Assembly (NCBI GenBank): GCA_902489275.1
Contig: CABTZK010000025.1
Span: forward strand, 1 to 29,098
Source of the DNA: an uncultured Porphyromonadaceae bacterium
Lineage (GTDB): Bacteria; Bacteroidota; Bacteroidia; Bacteroidales; Muribaculaceae
DNA: 29,098 nt
Reading direction: 5' to 3'
Shown here: positions 1 through 6,492 of the stretch, piece after piece
Layout of the letters: every line of letters starts with the position of its first letter
Numbering within the stretch: position 1 is the stretch's first letter
The notes under the pieces: generated by a model
What the model was told of the DNA's origin: nothing
What the model saw: only the letters and a program-made list of their open reading frames with translations
Databases searched by the model: none
Program-made: the position numbers and the translations under genes

Positions 1-439
1 AATCACTCTTTTTTGGAATGTACTGCCTATAGAGTTTGTTAGTATACTCAATGAGTCCTTTTTCCCATGAGCAGTAGGGATGGGCAAAATATATTTTCGT
101 GTCCAGAGCCTTTTCCAACCACTTGTGGTCTGCGAATTCTGGCCCGTTATCCGTGGTTATTGTTTTCACGTCATGCTTGTAAGGCAGCAGCATGCGGTAT
201 ACGGCTCGAGAAACGCCTTGGGCATCCTTGCCTTTCTTCAGTTTCCTTATCATGGTGAACCCCGTGCTGCGCTCAACCAGTGTGACCATGGCCCCCTTGT
301 TGCCTGCTCCGACGATCAAGTCCATCTCCCAATCCCCATGCCTTGTTCCGTCTGCCTCAGGCGGTCGCTCGTCTATGCTGGTGCGGCCTTTGACGGACAT
401 GTGCTTTCCAGCCGGGCGCTTGCGGTGCTTCAACCCAAA
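1..439 (-). mobile_element. IS30-family transposase, 5'-truncated fragment
   Basis: Reading the minus strand, an open frame with no in-frame ATG at its head encodes the DDE domain of an IS30-type transposase. Visible motifs are GDWEMDLIVG (first Asp), TITTDNGPEF (second Asp) and PYCSWEKGLIEYTN (Glu), ending at RQYIPKK where the window stops. Homology begins near FGLKHRKR at about position 439. The frame runs upstream to a TAG near 507 through AT-rich sequence that does not look like transposase. The N-terminal helix-turn-helix part of this family (usually 300-350 aa) is therefore missing and the copy is probably dead. The C-terminus lies outside the window, so whether the left end is intact is unknown. 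The break point falls just upstream of the Abi gene promoter, which suggests that the two arrived or were rearranged together. Confidence 0.85.
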
Positions 440-513
440 TCGGTCATTAGAATTTGGGATAAATATAAATATGTCAAAAAAATCCACTTTTACTCGATTT
501 TTCTTGCTAAAAC

Positions 514-545
514 ATTGGGATTTTCAATGATTATTCGTATCTTTG
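514..545 (+). promoter_or_regulatory. Promoter of the Abi-family gene
   Basis: TATCTTTG at 538-545 matches the Bacteroidetes -7 consensus TAnnTTTG exactly. ATTG at 514-517 sits 20 bp upstream in the -33 position. The predicted transcription start is near 551-553, leaving a leader of about 56 nt before the ATG at 609. Confidence 0.75.
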
Positions 546-555
546 CAGCAACAGA

Positions 556-597
556 ACTCGTTTGCATCCCATCAGAACTGCAAGCGAGTCATTTTTT
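556..597 (+). terminator. Terminator-like hairpin in the abi leader (possible attenuator)
   Basis: Arms at 556-566 (ACTCGTTTGCA) and 579-589 (TGCAAGCGAGT) pair over 11 positions with one G-U. The loop is 12 nt and a run of six T follows at 592-597. It lies between the predicted transcription start (about 552) and the ATG at 609, and no plus-strand gene lies upstream that would need a terminator. It may therefore cut short the abi transcript. Structure is read directly; the regulatory role is inferred. Confidence 0.55.
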
Positions 598-608
598 ATA
601 ATAAATAC

Positions 609-1526
609 ATGAATCAGAAACCAAGAACAATACAAGAACAACTGACCAGACTCAAAGAAAAAGGGATGGTTTTTAATGATGAGCGAACTGTTTCTTCATA
701 TTTGGCAAGGATTAGTTATGTCCGTTTGAAATACTATTGGATTGATATGTTGGATATGGGCACTGGCCATTTTGTTGACGGTGCAAATTTCAATACGATT
801 ATAGAGCGATATGAGTTTGACAAAAAATTGCGTAACATCCTATTTGGGGCAATTGAAATATTAGAGGTCGGATTACGTACAAAGTTCATCACGACTCTCT
901 CGTTAGCTACAGATACAGGATTGTGGTATTTGGATAATTCCCTTTTTGACAACCAACAGTTCCATACAAACTTGGTGTTGGATATGAAATACGAGTTTGA
1001 CAGAAACTCTGACCCTTTTGTGCGCCAATATATAGCAGAACATCCAAATTGGAACAAAAACTCTTTGGATGGAGATAATCCTGATGCATGGATGATTTTT
1101 GAGACTGCGACATTTGGCACTCTTTCCAAAATGTACAAGAACCTCTTAAACCAATCTCCATTGAAATCAAGGATAGCAAACGAGTTTGGTTTATATTCAG
1201 CCCGAGAACTTTCAAGTTGGCTTGAAGCCATTTCTGTTTTGCGTAATATTATAGCACACCATTCAAGAATATGGTACAAGATATTTTCCAAGAAGCCAAC
1301 CAACATAAACCGTCACAGGGATAAATGGATGCTTTCTTCTTTGACAGAACACCAACGTAAACGTGCTTTTGGCGTAATATCTTGCCTTCTCTATCTGTGC
1401 AATGCTATCAATCCCGAAAATACTATCAAGCAGGACATAAAAAAACTGTTTGATTCATACCCAAATATTCCTGTCTTTATGATTGGCTTTACAAGAGGTT
1501 GGGAGGAAAATCCTATTTGGAAATAA
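609..1526 (+). CDS. Abi family (AbiD/AbiF-type, Abi_2) abortive-infection-like protein
   Basis: This 305-residue protein has the layout of the Abi_2 family, whose best-known members (AbiD, AbiF) are lactococcal phage-resistance proteins. Family features are the FDKKLRNILFGAIEILEVGLR block (in part, residues 70-90), the FGTLSKMY segment (169-176), SWLEAISVLRN (203-213) and the signature RNIIAHHSR at 212-220. Within that signature R212 and H217 fit the R-x4-6-H pattern of HEPN ribonucleases, so an RNase mechanism is plausible but inferred. The ATG at 609 was chosen over a TTG at 543 because the TTG lies inside the -7 box, upstream of any transcript. The gene is clearly more AT-rich than the FKBP and core genes to its right and stands beside an IS30 fragment, which points to horizontal acquisition. 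It appears monocistronic, with its own promoter, leader hairpin and downstream terminator. Confidence 0.85.
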   Translation: MNQKPRTIQEQLTRLKEKGMVFNDERTVSSYLARISYVRLKYYWIDMLDMGTGHFVDGANFNTIIERYEFDKKLRNILFGAIEILEVGLRTKFITTLSLATDTGLWYLDNSLFDNQQFHTNLVLDMKYEFDRNSDPFVRQYIAEHPNWNKNSLDGDNPDAWMIFETATFGTLSKMYKNLLNQSPLKSRIANEFGLYSARELSSWLEAISVLRNIIAHHSRIWYKIFSKKPTNINRHRDKWMLSSLTEHQRKRAFGVISCLLYLCNAINPENTIKQDIKKLFDSYPNIPVFMIGFTRGWEENPIWK

Positions 1527-1551
1527 ATTGCAAAATAAGACTTTTGTTTGC

Positions 1552-1575
1552 CATCATGTATCACATCATGTATCA
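1552..1575. repeat. 12-bp perfect tandem duplication
   Basis: CATCATGTATCA occurs twice in direct succession, 26 bp after the stop codon of the abi gene. It could be a small replication-slippage duplication. No function is evident. Confidence 0.7.
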
Positions 1576-1602
1576 ATATTACCGTTCATTTCGCAAGACT
1601 GC

Positions 1603-1645
1603 GATGATGCTCCACGCTACAAGTCAGTTGAATGCATCATCTTTT
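1603..1645 (+). terminator. Probable terminator of the abi gene
   Basis: GATGATGC at 1603-1610 and GCATCATC at 1634-1641 are perfect 8-bp arms, followed by TTTT at 1642-1645. The 23-nt loop is long for an intrinsic terminator, so confidence is moderate. From 1646 to 1837 I see no gene, RNA or clear signal. Confidence 0.4.
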
Positions 1646-1837
1646 GATTTGATGCGGTGAAGATAGTAAAACTTCGATAACTTATCAAATTTTAAGGAAC
1701 GAAACTTACGACGCACTTGCAACGGTAAAATGCGTGCGCGCGTGTGTTGCCGCCCTGGCCGATGCCCCCTGGTGGGGGCTGCATAGCCAACTTTGGGGCA
1801 GCGCTCGTGGGGCACATGGGCCGCCCATCGGCGACAA

Positions 1838-1866
1838 AGGAGTGCAGCCACTTGAACTGCACTCCT
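1838..1866 (-). terminator. Terminator of the FKBP operon
   Basis: Perfect 10-bp arms AGGAGTGCAG (1838-1847) and CTGCACTCCT (1857-1866) enclose a 9-nt loop. Read on the minus strand the hairpin is followed by TTTG. It lies 40 bp past the stop of the last FKBP gene, as expected for the operon's transcription end. Confidence 0.65.
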
Positions 1867-1905
1867 TCACATGTTGTTTCGCTCCCGATTTCTACTCTCG
1901 AGGAG

Positions 1906-2838
1906 TTACTTTTTCTTTCCCTTGCGAGCTGCTGGCTTGCGCTTGCCTGTGGGGGCTGTGGCGCTTGGGACGCTTTTTGCCGCTGGCTCAGGAGCCTTGG
2001 CGGCATAGGTGCTGATGTTGAACACGAGCGTCTCGCCCGGCTCAATCACGTACTTGCCCGCCTGGCTCTTGCCCGCGCCATCCTCGCCATAGGCCAGGTT
2101 GGCAGGAATCACGGCTGTGAGCTCAGCGCCTGGGCTCATGAGCATGAGCGCCTCCTTGAAGCCGGGCACCACGCGGCTCACCTCCATCGTCACCGTGTCC
2201 TTGCTCTCGTCGAAAGTGGTGCCGTCGATGTGCATTCCTTTATATTTCAGCCGCACTTTGTCGGTTGCGCCAAAGGTTTTTCCCTGGCCTGCTTTCGACA
2301 TCTTGTAGATGAGTCCGCTGGCCGTTTTCTGGAATCCTTGCTGTAGCATGCTGGCCTCGTAGGCTTTGCCTTTCGCTTGGTGGTCGGCGCTCAGTTTCTC
2401 GGCGCGCGCTTTCTCAATGTTGGCCATGCGCGTGCGGATTTCATTGTTCAGGGCCATCATTTCCTGGTCGGCGGGGACTGGAGCGTTGATGGCCGCGCGA
2501 AGTGCGCTGGCGATGAGGGCTCGGTCGAGGTGAATGCCACTTTGGGCTTTCATTTGCTTGATTTGCCCATAGACGCTGGCGCCCACCTCCAGGCCTTCCA
2601 TATAGCTGGTGCGGGTGGTATCGGCCGAGATCATGAGGTTAAAAGCCTCCAGGAAATCTTGCTTGCTGGCCTTTGCGTCGGCGCTCCACATCTTGGCCAG
2701 GCTTGAGCCGTAGATTCTGCCGATAGCCATGCTCAGCGAGTCCTCTTGTGCCTTGACCTGGGCTTGGGTGAGCGCGCTGGCGCTGGCCCAAGAGAGTGAC
2801 GCCATGAGGGCGAATGCTAAAAATATCTTTTTCATCAT
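1906..2838 (-). CDS. Exported FKBP-type peptidyl-prolyl isomerase with basic tail
   Basis: A 310-residue FkpA/Mip-like prolyl isomerase expected in the periplasm. An N-terminal signal peptide (Lys-rich start, hydrophobic core, likely cleavage after ASA near residue 22) leads into a helical dimerisation-type region (about 25-165), then the FKBP domain (about 185-280). Conserved FKBP positions are visible: LKYKG, GTTFDES, VVPGF and NLAYGEDG. The usual Trp of the pocket (VIPGW in FKBP12-like enzymes) is Phe here, and the terminal LIFDV-type strand reads LVFNIS. After the domain comes an Ala/Pro/Lys-rich tail ending in GKRKPAARKGKKK, unusual for the family and of unknown purpose. It is the last gene of a five-gene operon, 31 bp after its neighbour. 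Two ATG codons in tandem open the frame, and the second is three bases downstream. Confidence 0.9.
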   Translation of the reverse strand: MMKKIFLAFALMASLSWASASALTQAQVKAQEDSLSMAIGRIYGSSLAKMWSADAKASKQDFLEAFNLMISADTTRTSYMEGLEVGASVYGQIKQMKAQSGIHLDRALIASALRAAINAPVPADQEMMALNNEIRTRMANIEKARAEKLSADHQAKGKAYEASMLQQGFQKTASGLIYKMSKAGQGKTFGATDKVRLKYKGMHIDGTTFDESKDTVTMEVSRVVPGFKEALMLMSPGAELTAVIPANLAYGEDGAGKSQAGKYVIEPGETLVFNISTYAAKAPEPAAKSVPSATAPTGKRKPAARKGKKK

Positions 2839-2869
2839 GTTTTTTTATGCAACCAGTCTTGCTGTGGTT

Positions 2870-3493
2870 TTATTTTGCGGGAGCTGGCTTTGCGGGAACT
2901 GGCTTTGCGGGAGCTGGTTTGGCAGGAGCGGGCTTGCCTTGCGCTGGGGCTGCCTTGGCTTCGCCCTGGGGTGTCGCGCCCATCATGGGATTGGCCTTGC
3001 CACTCTGCGATTGAGCCTTTTGCATGAGATCCTGCATCTTCTTGTCTAAGTCCATCATTTCTTGCTCGGTTGGGACTTTGCCAGCAATGTGCTTCTCGAA
3101 AGCCTCGATAAACGTGGGCATGTTGAGGTTCACGCCATAGATTTGCTCCATCATCTTGCTTTGCTGAACGAGTTGCGAAGCTTGCAGGAAGCCTTGCACG
3201 TAGCTTTGGTCGCTTGCGGTCGTGTCGCGGCTTAGCGCGTCTTTCATGCCTTGCAAGAAAGCCTTCTTGTCAATTTTCAGGGGTTTTTGCTGGCCGGGCA
3301 TCAGCTTAGCGGTGTCCATCACAGCTTCCTGGAGAAGCATGTTTTTGCCCATGCCCTCGCCAAAGGTTTGGCTGATTGAGTCGTCGAGTGCCTTGGCTTT
3401 AGGGTTTTTCTTGATGTTGCCAGCTTTCTCGTTGCAGCTGGTCACGCTGAACATGACCATTGCGGCCATGACAAGATACAATACTTTTTTCAT
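2870..3493 (-). CDS. FKBP N-domain-like lipoprotein without a catalytic domain
   Basis: This 207-residue protein starts with a lipoprotein signal (MKKVLYLVMAAMVMFSVTSC, lipobox VTSC, Cys20). It continues with a helical region that matches the N-terminal dimerisation region of its operon neighbour at 4078-5010: both share DSISQ..GEGMG, IDKKA..QG and a methionine-rich stretch before the point where an FKBP domain would begin. No FKBP domain follows. None of the YTG, VFD, VPG or AYG motifs is present in this frame. Instead the protein ends in four PAPAK-like repeats. It may dimerise with the other FKBPs as a regulatory or scaffold subunit, or be a decayed paralogue; the intact frame and signal peptide favour a functional protein. 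A run of 10 A lies just upstream of the start codon. Confidence 0.75.
   Translation of the reverse strand: MKKVLYLVMAAMVMFSVTSCNEKAGNIKKNPKAKALDDSISQTFGEGMGKNMLLQEAVMDTAKLMPGQQKPLKIDKKAFLQGMKDALSRDTTASDQSYVQGFLQASQLVQQSKMMEQIYGVNLNMPTFIEAFEKHIAGKVPTEQEMMDLDKKMQDLMQKAQSQSGKANPMMGATPQGEAKAAPAQGKPAPAKPAPAKPVPAKPAPAK
2873..2932 (-). repeat. Four 15-bp coding repeats (PAPAK)
   Basis: The last 60 bp of the coding region before its stop are four copies of a 15-bp unit encoding PAPAK, PAPAK, PVPAK and PAPAK. Between-copy differences are single bases. Such in-frame repeats can change copy number without breaking the frame, varying the tail length. Confidence 0.8.
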
Positions 3494-3538
3494 GTTCTTT
3501 TTTTTTTGTTTTATTACATTGATTTTTTTTGTTACACA

Positions 3539-4051
3539 CTATGGGGTGAGGCCCACGGTCTCGATGTCGAACACGAGGGTCTCGTTGGGACCGATGCCTT
3601 GGTTGCCTTGCTGGCCGTAAGCCAAGTTGCCGGGAATGATGCAGCGTGCCCGCGCGCCAGGACGCATCATCGTGATCATCTCGCGGAATCCGGGCACCAC
3701 ATTCTGTAGCGGGAATGCGACGGGCTTGCCCTCGCTGGAGTCGAACACCTCGCCGCCGATGTGCTGCCCCGTGTAGATGACCTGCACGTTGTCGGTGGGC
3801 TTGAACGTCTCGCCCGCGCCAGGGGCTATCATTTTGTACACAAGGCCGGTGGCCGTCTGCTTGTAGGCCGTGTCGGCCTTCAGTTGCTCTTCGGCGTATT
3901 GCTTGCCCTCGCTTTCGTAGGTGGTCATGCCTGCGAGTTTCTGGTCGAGCTCGGCGGCGGTTTGCGCGTCAACGTCAGCGTGGCTTTTCTTGCAGGCTGC
4001 TGCGCCAGCCAGCAATGCGCCAGCCACAATGGCTACAATGATTTTCTTCAT
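3539..4051 (-). CDS. FKBP-type peptidyl-prolyl isomerase lipoprotein (short form)
   Basis: A 170-residue FKBP isomerase with a likely lipoprotein signal (GAALLAG-type hydrophobic core, Cys20 in AAAC followed by KKS). The -3 position of the lipobox is Ala rather than the usual Leu, so lipidation is likely but not certain. A short linker (25-70) leads directly to the FKBP domain (about 75-168). The domain shows VIYTG, GEVFDSS, VVPGF, GNLAYGQQG and LVFDIE. The pocket Trp is replaced by Phe in VVPGF, as in the other exported members of the operon. It lacks the long dimerisation region of its neighbours, so it is probably monomeric. It lies 26 bp downstream of the 4078-5010 gene and 45 bp before the next. 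Confidence 0.88.
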   Translation of the reverse strand: MKKIIVAIVAGALLAGAAACKKSHADVDAQTAAELDQKLAGMTTYESEGKQYAEEQLKADTAYKQTATGLVYKMIAPGAGETFKPTDNVQVIYTGQHIGGEVFDSSEGKPVAFPLQNVVPGFREMITMMRPGARARCIIPGNLAYGQQGNQGIGPNETLVFDIETVGLTP

Positions 4052-4077
4052 CGCGTCGTCAGTTTTTCAGGAGTTGC

Positions 4078-5010
4078 CTAAGGCTGCTCGGGTTGCGGAG
4101 CCGCTGGCTGGGGGCTGTTTTTCTTCACGTCGCTGGCACTGGCCAGGCGCACGGTCTCGATGTCGAACACGAGCACCTCGTTGGCCTTGATGGTTTGCTC
4201 GCCCGTCATGGGGTTGCGGTCTCCCTCTGCCCCGTAGCCAAGATTGGCGGGCAGCACGACTTGCATCTTCTCGCCAGGGCTCATCATGAGCAAAGCCTCG
4301 ATGAATCCCTTGATGAGCGCGCCCTCCTGAATGGAGAACATCACTGGCTCGGCCGACTGGTCGAAGACCGTGCCGTCGGCATGCCTGCCAGTGTATTTCA
4401 CCATCACATTGTCGCCTGGCTTGAACGTCTTTCCGTTGCCTTGCTGGCGAATCTTGTAGTACATGCCGCTGGGCGTTTTCTTGAAGCTCTTGTCCTTGGC
4501 CGTTTTCGCGAGAAAGTCCTTGCCGGCTTTCGCCAGCTTGGTCGAGATTTCTCTTTGAGCCTTCATCATGAGCGCCTCCAAGCGCTCTCCCAGTTTCTGC
4601 ATCTTGTCCTGCATGGCCATCTCGTCGATTTTCTTGTTGCTCAGGAATTGCTTCTTGATTTTAGCCATCATCAATTCCCGATTGATGTGGATGCCCTGTT
4701 TCTCCATCATCTCAAGACGCTGGACAAGACCCGCCGCGTCGGTCTGGCCAGCCACCATGCTGCGCGCGGCCATCGTCGTGTCGCCTAACAGCACGCGCTC
4801 GAAGCCTTGCATGTAGGCTTTCTTGTCGATGGGCATTCCCGACATTTGGGATTGCTGTTCCACTTGCTGGGTCATCATGACTCCCATGCCCTCGCCATAG
4901 AGCTGGCTGATGCTATCCTCGGTTGGCGTGGAGCCGTTGCCTTTCTTGTTGCAGCTGGCAACGGTTATCAGCAGTGCTCCCGCAAGGATCAGTGAAAGAT
5001 ATTTCTTCAT
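4078..5010 (-). CDS. FKBP-type peptidyl-prolyl isomerase lipoprotein with N-terminal dimerisation region
   Basis: The start at 5010 was chosen because MKKYLSLILAGALLITVASC is a complete lipoprotein signal with lipobox VASC (Cys20). The frame is open further upstream, but that part lies over the neighbouring gene. The 310-residue product has an Mip/FkpA-like helical region (about 30-170, with GEGMG and IDKKAYMQGF) and an FKBP domain (about 190-290) with VKYTG, GTVFDQS, ANLGYGAEG and VLVFDIE. The pocket segment is LIKGF instead of VIPGW, and the Arg that normally follows the VFD motif is missing, so catalysis may be altered. A PQPAAPQPEQP tail ends the protein. It is gene two of the operon, 31 bp after the FklB-like gene. 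Confidence 0.9.
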   Translation of the reverse strand: MKKYLSLILAGALLITVASCNKKGNGSTPTEDSISQLYGEGMGVMMTQQVEQQSQMSGMPIDKKAYMQGFERVLLGDTTMAARSMVAGQTDAAGLVQRLEMMEKQGIHINRELMMAKIKKQFLSNKKIDEMAMQDKMQKLGERLEALMMKAQREISTKLAKAGKDFLAKTAKDKSFKKTPSGMYYKIRQQGNGKTFKPGDNVMVKYTGRHADGTVFDQSAEPVMFSIQEGALIKGFIEALLMMSPGEKMQVVLPANLGYGAEGDRNPMTGEQTIKANEVLVFDIETVRLASASDVKKNSPQPAAPQPEQP

Positions 5011-5041
5011 AGTTTCGTAAGTGTTTTTTTGTGATTGTTTG

Positions 5042-5635
5042 TTAGCCGTTGTTTTTAGCCACCTTGATGAGCTGAACATCGAAGATGAGCGTCGAGTGGG
5101 GTTGAATGGGTCCCGTGCCATGAGCGCCGTAGGCCAGCTCGCTGGGAATGAACAAGCGCCAGGCCGCGCCCTCGCTCATCATTTGCAGCCCTTCTACCCA
5201 ACCGGGAATCACTTGCCCCACGGCAAAGGTAGCAGGCTCGCCGCGCTCGACCGAGCTGTCGAACACCGTGCCGTCGATCAGCTTGCCGGTGTAGTGCACG
5301 GTCACCACGTCGCTGGGCCCGGGTTTCACCCCGTTGCCCTCTTTCACGATTTGGTACTGAAGCCCGCTCGCTGTCACCTTCACGCCCTCTTGCTTGGCGT
5401 TTTGAGCAAGGAACTCCTTGCCCAGCTTGGCGTTCATCTCGCCCGCCTTGCCTTCAAGCTCAGAGAAGAAGTCTTGCACGATCTGTTTCGCCTCGTCGTA
5501 ACTCATTTTTTTCTCGCTGTTGTCATACACGGCTTGGAGGGCATCGGCAAAGTCAGGCACATTCATCTGCGCAATGCCGCTTCCCTTGAAATTCTGGCCC
5601 ATGCTCAGGCCTAATGCGTAACTTAATTTATCCAT
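5042..5635 (-). CDS. fklB: FklB-like cytoplasmic FKBP-type peptidyl-prolyl isomerase
   Basis: A prolyl cis-trans isomerase of the FklB/FKBP22 type, first gene of the FKBP operon. No signal peptide is visible, so it is expected in the cytoplasm. MDKLSYALGLSMGQNF is the typical start of this family, which is why the ATG at 5635 is preferred. An upstream in-frame ATG at 5656 would give 204 instead of 197 residues and would leave a leader of only about 12 nt. The N-terminal helical dimerisation region (1-90) is followed by a complete FKBP domain with all expected pocket residues: VHYTG, GTVFDSS, VERGE (Arg), VIPGW (Trp), ELAYG and LIFDV. It is the only member of the array with the canonical Trp. 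Confidence 0.92.
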   Translation of the reverse strand: MDKLSYALGLSMGQNFKGSGIAQMNVPDFADALQAVYDNSEKKMSYDEAKQIVQDFFSELEGKAGEMNAKLGKEFLAQNAKQEGVKVTASGLQYQIVKEGNGVKPGPSDVVTVHYTGKLIDGTVFDSSVERGEPATFAVGQVIPGWVEGLQMMSEGAAWRLFIPSELAYGAHGTGPIQPHSTLIFDVQLIKVAKNNG

Positions 5636-5675
5636 TCTGTTGGTATCTGTGTTCACGTTGTTTCAAACTTAGGTG

Positions 5676-5683
5676 CAAAGTTA
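5676..5683 (-). promoter_or_regulatory. -7 box of the FKBP operon promoter
   Basis: On the minus strand TAACTTTG matches TAnnTTTG. A start of transcription near 5668 gives a 33-nt leader to the ATG at 5635. No convincing -33 box was found, so this rests on the -7 box and position. Confidence 0.55.
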
Positions 5684-5727
5684 AAGTTATTTGTCATTTT
5701 AAATGCGGTTTTTCCAATAAAAAAGTT

Positions 5728-5735
5728 TAAATTTG
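5728..5735 (+). promoter_or_regulatory. -7 box of the sirtuin gene promoter
   Basis: TAAATTTG fits TAnnTTTG and lies 20 to 50 bp before the two possible starts of the sirtuin gene. It is divergent from, and about 45 bp away from, the FKBP promoter. Confidence 0.5.
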
Positions 5736-5778
5736 CGGTGAGATAACCATACCAATGTATCACTTCACATCCATACAG

Positions 5779-6492
5779 ATGAAAAACTTAGTTATATCCA
5801 CAGGAGCAGGCATCAGTGCCGAGAGCGGAATGGCCACTTATCGTGACGCTGGAGGCCTGTGGGATACCTATCCAGTGATGGAGGTGGCGAGCGACGAGGG
5901 ATTTGCCCGCAACCCGGCACTCATTCACCAGTTCTACAGCAACCTGCGCAAGAAGATGACCGAGAACGTCAAGCCCAACGCCGCGCACTATGGCCTGGTT
6001 GAATTAGAAAAGCACTACAACGTCAACATCATCACCCAAAACGTTGACAACCTGCACGAGCAAGCCGGCAGCGCCCACGTGCTGCACCTGCACGGCGAGC
6101 TCATGAAAATGCGCTCGATGCCCCACCCCAACCGCATCTACACGCTGCCTTGCGACCAATTGAGCGACAAGGGACTCGCCACCACCGTCGACACGGTTGA
6201 CCCCCACGGCGACCACATTCGCCCCCACATCGTGTTCTTTGGCGAGCCCGTGCCCAATTTCGAGCCCGCTTGCCAGCTGGCCATGAAGGCCGATGTGTTT
6301 GTGGTCATCGGCACCTCGCTGGTGGTCTATCCCGCCGCTGCCTTGCTGCAATACGCGCCCAGCACGGCCGAGATTTACTACATCGACCCTCACCCGGCAG
6401 CCGTGCCCAGCCGCGTACACGTGATTCCCAAGGTGGCTACCGAGGGGGTGAAAGAATTAATTGAGATTCTCACCCGCTCAATCAGCTGTTGA
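5779..6492 (+). CDS. Sir2-family NAD-dependent protein deacylase (sirtuin)
   Basis: A 237-residue sirtuin that removes acyl groups from lysine using NAD+. Visible motifs are the NAD-binding GAGISAESG (9-17), TYRDAGGLW (20-28), TQNVDNLHEQAG (86-97), catalytic His105 in LHLHGE, and GTSLVVYPAA. The zinc-ribbon cysteines of E. coli CobB are absent, a feature I recall for Bacteroidetes members of this class. In class III desuccinylases a Tyr and an Arg (YxxR, Y92/R95 in CobB) read the acyl chain. Here the segment is FYSNLRKK: Tyr53 is kept, but the +3 position is Leu56 with Arg at +4. The start at 5779 follows the family pattern MKKLV.TGAG; an ATG at 5755 would add eight residues. The gene stands alone, divergent from the FKBP operon. 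Confidence 0.9.
   Translation: MKNLVISTGAGISAESGMATYRDAGGLWDTYPVMEVASDEGFARNPALIHQFYSNLRKKMTENVKPNAAHYGLVELEKHYNVNIITQNVDNLHEQAGSAHVLHLHGELMKMRSMPHPNRIYTLPCDQLSDKGLATTVDTVDPHGDHIRPHIVFFGEPVPNFEPACQLAMKADVFVVIGTSLVVYPAAALLQYAPSTAEIYYIDPHPAAVPSRVHVIPKVATEGVKELIEILTRSISC

Noticed and set aside
543..608. TTG start extending the Abi protein by 22 residues
   Set aside because: The TTG is inside the -7 box and the extension covers the hairpin; the ATG at 609 gives the usual family start.
1692..2045. Minus-strand 117-codon frame before the FKBP operon end
   Set aside because: Overlaps the real gene in another frame and the terminator; composition is not protein-like.
3498..3507. Ten-A tract before the FKBP N-domain lipoprotein
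   Set aside because: A-rich leaders are normal in Bacteroidetes, so this need not be a slippage switch.
4093..4788. Plus-strand frames across the FKBP operon (also 2377-2706, 3761-4081, 5021-5614)
   Set aside because: Antisense to clear FKBP genes and without recognisable domains.
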